Notes under the pieces: generated by a model
The model's database searches: none
The model's input: only the letters and a program-made list of their open reading frames with translations
What the model was told of the DNA's origin: nothing
In this document: one piece after another, positions 1-5,527 of the stretch
Numbering within the stretch: the first letter of the stretch is position 1
How the letters are laid out: each line of letters begins with the position of its first letter
Program-made: the position numbers and the translations under genes
From: DUOD01 sp050945235
GTDB taxonomy: Bacteria; Bacillota; Clostridia; DUOD01
Length of the DNA stretch: 16,424 nt
Assembly (NCBI GenBank): GCA_050945235.1
Contig: JBMNSO010000029.1
Span: 1-16,424, forward strand
Direction of reading: 5' to 3'

Positions 1-12
1 TTTTTATCGGTA

Positions 13-294
13 TCATTTGATATTGAGTTTTTCTAGGATGGCCTTAGCCGGTCTTGTATTAATTTTAAATCTGGCTCCTAATATCTCTATTGTATATATA
101 TCCCTATCCTTCTGCACATCCACCAGCTTCTGGCTATCGTCTTTATTAATATAAGTAACTGCCCTGTTGGTTATTATCACTCCCTGAATTAATATAAAAC
201 ATATAAAGATCAGGCTAATCCAAAATATCCGCCTCCTCCTTTTTCTAATCTTATTCCTTTGTACCCTATTCACATTATCTACCTCTTTATTCAA
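13..294 (-). CDS. Small single-pass membrane protein in the yqxA position after spoIIP
   Basis: This 93-residue protein has a very basic N-terminus (run KIRKRRRR at about 16-23), one hydrophobic segment at about 24-43, and a polar tail that would lie outside the membrane by the positive-inside rule. No catalytic motif is visible and I do not recognise a family. The only start in frame before the membrane segment that fits is TTG, 8 bases inside the 3' end of spoIIP, so translation is probably coupled to spoIIP; the ribosome binding site is poor. In Bacillus subtilis the slot between spoIIP and lepA is held by yqxA, also a short membrane-anchored protein, so this may be its positional counterpart. 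Sequence likeness to YqxA is not evident to me. Expression with spoIIP during sporulation is an inference from the overlap. Confidence 0.7.
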   Translation of the reverse strand: MNKEVDNVNRVQRNKIRKRRRRIFWISLIFICFILIQGVIITNRAVTYINKDDSQKLVDVQKDRDIYTIEILGARFKINTRPAKAILEKLNIK

Positions 295-1483
295 GGATTT
301 CAGCTAAAACATCGGCCAAGTATCTAGCTGATATGAGCGCTTCATCCATTGTATTTAGTTCACTGCCTATTTCCACCAGGATAGCCTTGTCAGATACATG
401 TTGGTTATACCGTTGTCGGCTTATATTTATTTTACTGAATAATCCCGGATACATCTCATCCATTTTATCCTTTATCTTTAACGCAAATTTATAATTCTCC
501 TTCCAATTAGGTTTTTGATCATACCCTGATGAAAACTCGCCTTCACCGGTAGCGATTACTATCATAACTCTGGCTACTCGCTGACCATTTATGATTGCCA
601 GATCTTTTTTTATACTGGGTTTCTTATCACCATACCCGTTCCTGTGAATATCTATAACAACCTGCAGGGCTTTGTTCTCTTTCATATTCTTTTCTATGGT
701 CTTTAACGACCTTTTATAGGCACCGCTATAGGGAATATCATGAACGGTAGTATCATGTATGGCTTCTATACCATATTTGTTCTTCAATTGGTTCACCATT
801 TCCCTGCCTACCCTTGTTATGTTATACTGTGGGTCGTCGGTCCTAAAATAGTCGGTGGCTACATATTCGTATTTACCTTCACTTTTATATGCTTCAGTGG
901 TGTGGGTATGATATACCAAAATTTTTGCCCCTTCTCCATGGAGTTTAATATTGTCTTTATCAGCTTCCAAATCGGAAACGTCAATATCTATCTCTTCCAT
1001 ACCTTGATTTTCATTTGTCAATTCACCCCGGTCATCGAAATCCAAACCTGTGTCCCTACTCCTACTAACAGGACGTGCCGGCTCATTCTTTTCTTGTATA
1101 TCCAGTGGGTCAGGCTGGTCAATGCTTTGAATCACAGGTATTTGTGAGGCAATGATGGCCCTTGGATTGCTTAAGTCGTCTCCGAACATATTTCTAATGG
1201 GTGCCAGCATAAGACTCAGCTGCCCTGTAGAAGAATATTGATCCCCTATACTCATACCATATACTATGGGAAGGACGATTCTAAATGCCTGTAAATACGT
1301 GGAATCCTCTTCATCACTGTCAACGGTCTGAGGTATTTTAGGCTCAGCCTCTGACAAAGCCTGACCATTACCCGTTGCTACAAAAACCAGCCTAAAACAC
1401 AGTACTATTAGTACCAGTACCAAGAGTATTACCATTACCAAATAAAAAGTGGTCGGTGATTTGTGAGTATTTACTTTTGCCAT
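287..1483 (-). CDS. spoIIP: Stage II sporulation protein P (SpoIIP), peptidoglycan amidase/endopeptidase
   Basis: SpoIIP degrades septal peptidoglycan with SpoIID and SpoIIM (the DMP complex) so that the mother cell membrane can engulf the forespore. The protein has 398 residues, in the normal family range. A membrane anchor lies at about 13-36 and a variable linker, acidic in places, runs to about 180. The catalytic domain carries YHTHTTEAY (191-199; His192 and His194), DIHRN (278-282; His280) and VEIG (370-373; Glu371), matching the zinc-dependent amidase signature of the family. The ATG follows a GAAGGCGGGGG ribosome binding site. It lies after gpr, as in Bacillus, but is read from its own SigE-type promoter (1518-1545). 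The next gene overlaps its stop by 8 bases. Identification is firm. Confidence 0.97.
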   Translation of the reverse strand: MAKVNTHKSPTTFYLVMVILLVLVLIVLCFRLVFVATGNGQALSEAEPKIPQTVDSDEEDSTYLQAFRIVLPIVYGMSIGDQYSSTGQLSLMLAPIRNMFGDDLSNPRAIIASQIPVIQSIDQPDPLDIQEKNEPARPVSRSRDTGLDFDDRGELTNENQGMEEIDIDVSDLEADKDNIKLHGEGAKILVYHTHTTEAYKSEGKYEYVATDYFRTDDPQYNITRVGREMVNQLKNKYGIEAIHDTTVHDIPYSGAYKRSLKTIEKNMKENKALQVVIDIHRNGYGDKKPSIKKDLAIINGQRVARVMIVIATGEGEFSSGYDQKPNWKENYKFALKIKDKMDEMYPGLFSKINISRQRYNQHVSDKAILVEIGSELNTMDEALISARYLADVLAEILE

Positions 1484-1517
1484 ATAAGACCCCCGCCTTC
1501 ATTTGTTTGCATAATAC

Positions 1518-1545
1518 ATAGTATTCACAACTTAAAAAAATATGC
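1518..1545 (-). promoter_or_regulatory. Putative SigE promoter of spoIIP
   Basis: On the minus strand GCATATT (1545-1539) is followed after 13 bases by AATACTAT (1525-1518). The first fits the SigE -35 consensus KMATATT exactly, the second matches the -10 consensus CATACAAT at 6 of 8 positions, and the spacing is normal for SigE. spoIIP is a known mother-cell SigE gene in Bacillus. The element begins about 10 bases past the gpr stop codon and would give a short leader of about 30 bases. Confidence 0.65.
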
Positions 1546-1554
1546 TTAAAAATA

Positions 1555-2547
1555 TTAATGCAGGAAATGCTGAATCTCACCTGTGTCATTAACATTGTCA
1601 TGAAGGGCCATATTTATCCCCCTTGAAATCACCTTTGCCACATCGTCTATAATTGTATCTATTTCCTTGGGTGTAACCATCAGGTCCCTGATATATGGGG
1701 ATGCCACCTCGCCTATTAATCTGCGTTTTTCGTCTTTATCCATATTGGACAATATTTTGTATATTTCGCTGCCCTCCCTTGCCTGCTTGGCCATGGTACC
1801 CAATAAATCATCCAGGGTATCACTGGCTAAGGTGGCTGCGTCAATTACTGTGGGTACACCTATGGCTATTACCGGCACGCCTAGTATTTCTTTGCTAAGC
1901 CCCAGTCTTTTATTTCCCACACCCGAACCCGGGCTTATACCTGTATCCGCCAGTTGGATGGTGGTACTTATCCTGTCCATGTTCCTTGAAGCCAGGGCAT
2001 CTATGGCAATTATCACATCAGGCTTTGTTTTTTCCACAACACCCTGTACTATCTCACTGGTCTCCATCCCGGTTATCCCCAAAACCCCCGGTGCCAGGGT
2101 ACTCACACTTCTTATGCCCTTTTCCACCTCATCGGGCATTATCTTCATTAGATGGCGGGTTACCATAAGCTTTGACGTTACCCTAGGCCCGAGAGCATCG
2201 GGTGTAACATTCCAATTGCCCAGACCTATAACCAAAGCCTTGGTCTGATCATTAAGATTAATAAGTTCCCTTAACTGATCCTTCAAGGTATGGCTTGCTA
2301 CATTCTCCGTTATCCTGTCCCTTTCCCGTAGCCGCGGCGCTTCTATCGTAATGTAATTGCCTATGGGCTTGCCCATATTATTAGCGCCCTCTTCATTTGT
2401 TATGCTGACCTTTGTTACCGTAACCTCTCCTTTATTAATAACATTAACCTCAACACCAGGCACCTCCCTTTTTTGGTCTTCTTTATATAATTCCCTCGCT
2501 TCAACGGCAAGATCTGTACGGATACTGATCATCTCAAATACCTCCAT
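1555..2547 (-). CDS. gpr: Germination protease GPR (processes small acid-soluble spore proteins)
   Basis: GPR is made as a zymogen in the forespore, cleaves itself late in sporulation, and degrades the DNA-protecting SASP proteins at germination. The 330-residue protein shows the family marks: RTDLAVEAREL near the N-terminus (10-20), GLGNWNVTPDALGP (108-121; Asp117) and IDALASR (182-188; Asp183). The two aspartates are 66 residues apart, the same distance as the two essential aspartates of the Bacillus megaterium enzyme. Two starts are possible. The first ATG has GGAG five bases upstream. A second ATG at 2532 (Met6) has GGAGG eight bases upstream and would shorten the propeptide to a few residues. 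The gene diverges from rpsT and precedes spoIIP, the usual order. I found no clear SigF/SigG promoter. Confidence 0.96.
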   Translation of the reverse strand: MEVFEMISIRTDLAVEARELYKEDQKREVPGVEVNVINKGEVTVTKVSITNEEGANNMGKPIGNYITIEAPRLRERDRITENVASHTLKDQLRELINLNDQTKALVIGLGNWNVTPDALGPRVTSKLMVTRHLMKIMPDEVEKGIRSVSTLAPGVLGITGMETSEIVQGVVEKTKPDVIIAIDALASRNMDRISTTIQLADTGISPGSGVGNKRLGLSKEILGVPVIAIGVPTVIDAATLASDTLDDLLGTMAKQAREGSEIYKILSNMDKDEKRRLIGEVASPYIRDLMVTPKEIDTIIDDVAKVISRGINMALHDNVNDTGEIQHFLH

Positions 2548-2654
2548 AAAATCTCCATATAAATAATAACTATTGTAAGAACCTATAGATTATCCTATAC
2601 ATATATTTAGCTGGTTATACATAGTTATTTGAGATTTACCCCACATTTTTTTGC

Positions 2655-2683
2655 TTGCAATTTATTACTTTTCATGATAATAT
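2655..2683 (+). promoter_or_regulatory. Probable SigA promoter of rpsT
   Basis: TTGCAA (2655-2660), a 17-base spacer and TAATAT (2678-2683) form a vegetative-type promoter ahead of rpsT. An overlapping GATAAT (2676-2681) could serve instead. The leader would be about 35 bases. Confidence 0.55.
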
Positions 2684-2726
2684 ATCTTTTGTTAATCCAC
2701 GTTTAGTGTCAAAGGAGGTGTGACTA

Positions 2727-3002
2727 TTGGCAAATATTAAGTCGGCTATCAAGCGTGCAAGGATAACCCGGGTAAAAACCCTTAAGAATAAAAGTATCAA
2801 GTCTAATCTTAAAACACATATTAGAAAATTCAACCAGCAGCTGGAATCAAACAATATTGAAGAAGCAAAGGGAGCCTTCTCTAATTTGTCCAAACTAATT
2901 GACCAGGCTGCAGCAAAGGGCACTATCCATAAGAATACCGCCGCCAGAAAAAAATCAAAACTGGCCAACAAGCTGAACAGACTGTCCGGCATGGCCCAGT
3001 AA
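2727..3002 (+). CDS. rpsT: 30S ribosomal protein S20
   Basis: S20 binds 16S rRNA early in assembly of the small ribosomal subunit. The 91-residue protein is highly basic, begins MANIKSAIKRARI as the family does, and keeps the helical bundle pattern with the Ala/Lys-rich C-terminal stretch (DQAAAKGTIHKNTAARKKSK, about 59-78). The start is TTG, preceded by a near-perfect AAAGGAGGTG ribosome binding site (2711-2720). E. coli rpsT also uses a UUG start, which is part of its autogenous control; whether that applies here is unknown. The gene sits between divergent gpr and convergent holA, the conserved Firmicute order. Directly behind the stop, on the same strand, is a SAM-I riboswitch and terminator, so the rpsT transcript probably ends there. 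Confidence 0.98.
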   Translation: MANIKSAIKRARITRVKTLKNKSIKSNLKTHIRKFNQQLESNNIEEAKGAFSNLSKLIDQAAAKGTIHKNTAARKKSKLANKLNRLSGMAQ

Positions 3003-3038
3003 ACCGGTTATATACTTAAAAATAGAAAATATCCATTG

Positions 3039-3160
3039 TTCTTAATCAAGAGGAGAGGTGGAGGGAAAGGCCCTATGAAACCCAGCAACCTACAGTATCG
3101 TATTGTAGCGGTGCCAATTCCTTCGGTTTTAGCGTACAACCTTTTCTTAATATTTAAGAA
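3039..3160 (+). ncRNA. SAM-I (S-box) riboswitch aptamer with no downstream gene
   Basis: The S-box core is plain: AATCAAGAG, then GGTGGAGGGA (3057-3066), GGCCCTATGAAACCC (3069-3083), AGCAACC (3084-3090) and GGTGCCAATTCC (3110-3121). P3 is a 7-pair stem, TACAGTA/TATTGTA (3091-3097 with 3101-3107). The kink-turn loop AAGG (3067-3070) pairs with CCTT (3120-3123) to form the family pseudoknot. P4 may be GGTT/AACC (3125-3128 with 3138-3141). P1 can form between TTCTTAA (3039-3045) and TTAAGAA (3154-3160). Unusual points are three extra bases (GAG) between P1 and P2, and a divergent J4/1 lacking the usual AAAGAT. S-box elements normally switch off methionine and SAM genes when SAM is plentiful. Here the next plus-strand gene is 9.5 kb away and holA runs in the opposite direction. 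Confidence 0.9.
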
Positions 3161-3170
3161 AGGGTTTTTT
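3138..3170 (+). terminator. Intrinsic terminator behind the SAM riboswitch / rpsT
   Basis: AACCTTTTCTTAA (3138-3150) pairs over 13 positions, one of them G-U, with TTAAGAAAGGGTT (3154-3166) around a TAT loop, followed by TTTT, G, TTTT. On the plus strand this is a good Rho-independent terminator. On the minus strand no U tract follows, so it does not end holA. Its 3' arm (TTAAGAA) is the same segment that closes riboswitch P1, so the two structures exclude each other. Confidence 0.85.
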
Positions 3171-3183
3171 GTTTTCTTGTTAT

Positions 3184-4263
3184 TCAACTGCAGCATCTAA
3201 CTATCAACATTTCAACCGCTATGCTGCTATCGAGAATACTCCTTTTTATTGCATTATCAACCTTTAAACAGGCCTTTAGAATTTCATTCAATGTATTTAT
3301 ATCAAAATTGTGACTTTGCTTAACGTAGTTGTAGGCATAATATGGATGGAGTTTAAGTTTTTCTATGGTTTGTTTTTCCGAATACCCTTTATTCATCAAC
3401 AGTTTTATTTGAAATATTATCCTAAACTGTCTGATAATCATGGCCAGAATCCTTAGTACATGCTGGCCATCCTTAATCAGGTCATTGTATAAATCAAGGG
3501 CAAGATCCGCATTCTTCAGCCCAATGGCGTCCACCATTTTAAATATATTAATATCGAGGCTCCTTTGGATTACCTTATCCACATCTTCCCTATGGATGCT
3601 GGTAGATGTACCTACATAGGAAATTACTTTTTCCATTTCGTTAGCTATATCCTGCAACCCTTGACCGCAACACAAGATTAAGTACTCGGCTGCTTCCCTG
3701 TCAATATCAAAACCCCGTTTTTTGAAGGCACTTTTTATCCATTGAAGTAGTTCCTTGCCCTTCAGTAAATCAAAGGCATATACCCGCCCGTACTCATTAA
3801 TCATCTTAAACAACTTCTTCCTTTTGTCAATATTGCCTTTAACGATAAATACAACACAGGCCGTATCGGGTATATCCCTAATTTTATCTATAATGAGTTG
3901 ATATTCTTCATGGTTTTCCTGTTTATCCTCTTCGCTATCTTGGTCATCATCGCCCTTATCATCGCCGGTTTTTTTCCTGCCGGCAGATGCCGATAGATAC
4001 CTGTAATCCTTTACTATTACCAATCTCTTATCGGAAAAAAAAGGCAGCATTTCCCACGCATCCACCAATTGCCGACAGGTAATGGCAGACCCATCCAGTA
4101 TCGAAAAATTCAAATCCTTTGTCCCATCATCAAGCAACCTGTCCTTTAGCTGTTTGACTGCCTGGTCCATTATGTACTGTTCCTCACCGTAAAAAAGATA
4201 CAGTCTTACAATATCATCGTTTCTTATTTCATTAAATATCTTTCTATATTTATTTATTGACAT
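3184..4263 (-). CDS. holA: DNA polymerase III delta subunit
   Basis: The delta subunit opens the sliding clamp within the clamp loader. The 359-residue protein has the HolA N-terminal motif YLFYGEEQYIMD (22-33), the LPFFSDKRLVIV strand-turn region (73-84), a central AAA-like domain, and the C-terminal helical domain that mediates clamp-loader assembly (about 225-359). Length is typical (about 340-350), slightly enlarged by a strongly acidic low-complexity insert at about 100-120 (Asp/Glu-rich), which looks like a surface loop. The ATG follows GGAGG with only four bases of spacing. It lies between rpsT and the lrgAB pair; in Bacillus holA (yqeN) sits between comEC and rpsT, so the lrgAB pair is the only interruption of that order. 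No terminator is visible at its 3' end. Confidence 0.95.
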   Translation of the reverse strand: MSINKYRKIFNEIRNDDIVRLYLFYGEEQYIMDQAVKQLKDRLLDDGTKDLNFSILDGSAITCRQLVDAWEMLPFFSDKRLVIVKDYRYLSASAGRKKTGDDKGDDDQDSEEDKQENHEEYQLIIDKIRDIPDTACVVFIVKGNIDKRKKLFKMINEYGRVYAFDLLKGKELLQWIKSAFKKRGFDIDREAAEYLILCCGQGLQDIANEMEKVISYVGTSTSIHREDVDKVIQRSLDINIFKMVDAIGLKNADLALDLYNDLIKDGQHVLRILAMIIRQFRIIFQIKLLMNKGYSEKQTIEKLKLHPYYAYNYVKQSHNFDINTLNEILKACLKVDNAIKRSILDSSIAVEMLIVRCCS

Positions 4264-4317
4264 AATGCCTCCAATAATAAGTAGATGAATAACTTATATT
4301 TAATAATAGGCTGTATT

Positions 4318-5016
4318 CTACGTTATAAGCTTGAGCAGCAACGGAGCAATTATTGATGTAATAACGCCTGCAATACCTATGGCCAATCCGCTCATCGCAC
4401 CTTGAACTGAACCTTCCGTAACAGCCCTTGAGGTACCCATACCATGGGATGCGGTTCCCATGGCAGTACCTACGGCTATGGGGTCTTTGATACCAAACAA
4501 CTTCAATGTCTCAGGTCCTACCATTGCTCCAATAATACCGGTAACCGCTACAACAGCTCCGGTAATAGAGGGAATACCTCCCAGTATCCTTGAAATTTCC
4601 ATTGCAATTGGAGAGGTAACTGACTTGGGAGCCATTGAATATGCTATCACTTCATCACCGCCCAAGACAAGAGCTATTAACGAAGCCGATAACACTCCCA
4701 CAACACACCCACAGGATATAGCTGAAATAATAGCCGATATATTTTTCTTTACCAATTTTATGTTTTTATATAAAGGTACCGCTAACGCAACGGTAGCAGG
4801 TCCGAGAAGAAAGGTGATATATCGCCCTCCCTGATTATAGGTATCAAAGGGTATATCACCAAGAACCAATAATCCAATAATCAAAACACAGGCTATCAAT
4901 AAAGGATTGGCTATGTTTGTTTTCAAACGGCGATGCACCTTAATACCTATCATGTAAGCAGCTAATGTTATCGTTATACCAAAAACGGGATTGCTAAGCA
5001 CTTCCTTCAAAGCCAA
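4318..5016 (-). CDS. lrgB: LrgB/CidB family membrane protein
   Basis: This LrgB-family protein is very hydrophobic, with about six or more membrane segments, and keeps the family stretch NPVFGITITLAAYMIG near the N-terminus, GPATVALAVPLYKN in the middle and GTAMGTASHGMGTSRA near the C-terminus. I place the start at TTG 5016 (232 residues). GGGAGG lies nine bases upstream and the length then fits the family. An ATG at 5127 would add 37 polar residues and run well into lrgA. LrgAB/CidAB were described as antiholin/holin-like regulators of murein hydrolase activity. Later work on Bacillus PftAB and plant PLGG1 shows carboxylate transport (pyruvate, glycolate/glycerate) for the family. Which role applies here cannot be read from sequence. 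lrgA is 43 bases upstream. Confidence 0.88.
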   Translation of the reverse strand: MALKEVLSNPVFGITITLAAYMIGIKVHRRLKTNIANPLLIACVLIIGLLVLGDIPFDTYNQGGRYITFLLGPATVALAVPLYKNIKLVKKNISAIISAISCGCVVGVLSASLIALVLGGDEVIAYSMAPKSVTSPIAMEISRILGGIPSITGAVVAVTGIIGAMVGPETLKLFGIKDPIAVGTAMGTASHGMGTSRAVTEGSVQGAMSGLAIGIAGVITSIIAPLLLKLIT

Positions 5017-5059
5017 AACAACCACCCTCCCTATCCCTTGATTATCACAAAAACCTTTA

Positions 5060-5440
5060 TCATTCCTTGATATCCTTACCTTCTTTTTGAGTTTCCCTCC
5101 TCTTTTCGGTAAGGATCTGAGCAACATAACCTGTAACTATCAATACCAAAAATATGCTGACAATGGTTGATACAGTTATAGGTAGAAAATACTCCTTCAA
5201 GATATCCTTGTGGGCCACCACTCCTACAGTCAAAGGTATGAAAAACAGTATCAGGTTTTTAATTAATTGGTCTGCGGCCTTTTCAACTGTTTCCAGCTTG
5301 ATAATACCAGAAACCAAGGCTATGGTTAATATCACCATACCCACAACATTTCCGGGAACCGTTAGGTTAAGGCCATATGAAATCAACTCTCCTATTAATA
5401 AACAAGATAAAATAACTAAATATTGCTTAATAATCACCAT
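5060..5440 (-). CDS. lrgA: LrgA/CidA family membrane protein
   Basis: A short LrgA-family protein with four predicted membrane segments, the conserved LTVPGNVVGMVIL region, an IIKLE element, and FFIPLTVGVVAH in the third segment. The C-terminus is charged and cytoplasmic. I prefer the start at ATG 5440 (126 residues), with GGGGAT five bases upstream. An ATG four codons earlier (5452) has no good ribosome binding site. It works with LrgB, the next gene, as a two-part membrane complex (holin-like or carboxylate transporter). The pair has its own promoter at 5489-5517 and is placed between comEC and holA, where Bacillus has no such genes. No LytSR-type two-component regulator is in the window. 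Confidence 0.9.
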   Translation of the reverse strand: MVIIKQYLVILSCLLIGELISYGLNLTVPGNVVGMVILTIALVSGIIKLETVEKAADQLIKNLILFFIPLTVGVVAHKDILKEYFLPITVSTIVSIFLVLIVTGYVAQILTEKRRETQKEGKDIKE

Positions 5441-5488
5441 TTCTATCCCCATTCATTAACTGATTAACGCTACAACTAATTAACACTA

Positions 5489-5517
5489 ATTTTACCTCAA
5501 TTAATAAATAGCGGCAA
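5489..5517 (-). promoter_or_regulatory. Probable SigA promoter of lrgAB
   Basis: On the minus strand TTGCCG (5517-5512), a 17-base spacer and TAAAAT (5494-5489) match the vegetative consensus at 4/6 and 5/6 positions. It lies just after the comEC stop codon, so lrgAB can be transcribed independently of comEC. The leader is about 40 bases. Confidence 0.6.
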
Positions 5518-5527
5518 GTATTGGGTT

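Noticed and set aside
740..1147. Plus-strand open frame of 135 codons opposite spoIIP
   Set aside because: It lies wholly antisense to the well-supported spoIIP, has no ribosome binding site and encodes an implausible hydrophobic/Cys-rich mix.
1667..2248. Plus-strand open frame of 193 codons opposite gpr
   Set aside because: It is the antisense shadow of gpr, with no start signals and no recognisable motif.
2548..2654. SigF/SigG promoter for gpr
   Set aside because: GTATA motifs are present but no -10 partner at the right distance fits either consensus.
3138..3170. Bidirectional terminator serving holA as well
   Set aside because: Read on the minus strand the stem is followed by GTACGCT, not a U tract, so it should not end holA.
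3222..3311. Short plus-strand reading frame behind the riboswitch as its regulated gene
   Set aside because: It has 29 codons, no ribosome binding site, and is antisense to the conserved C-terminal part of holA.
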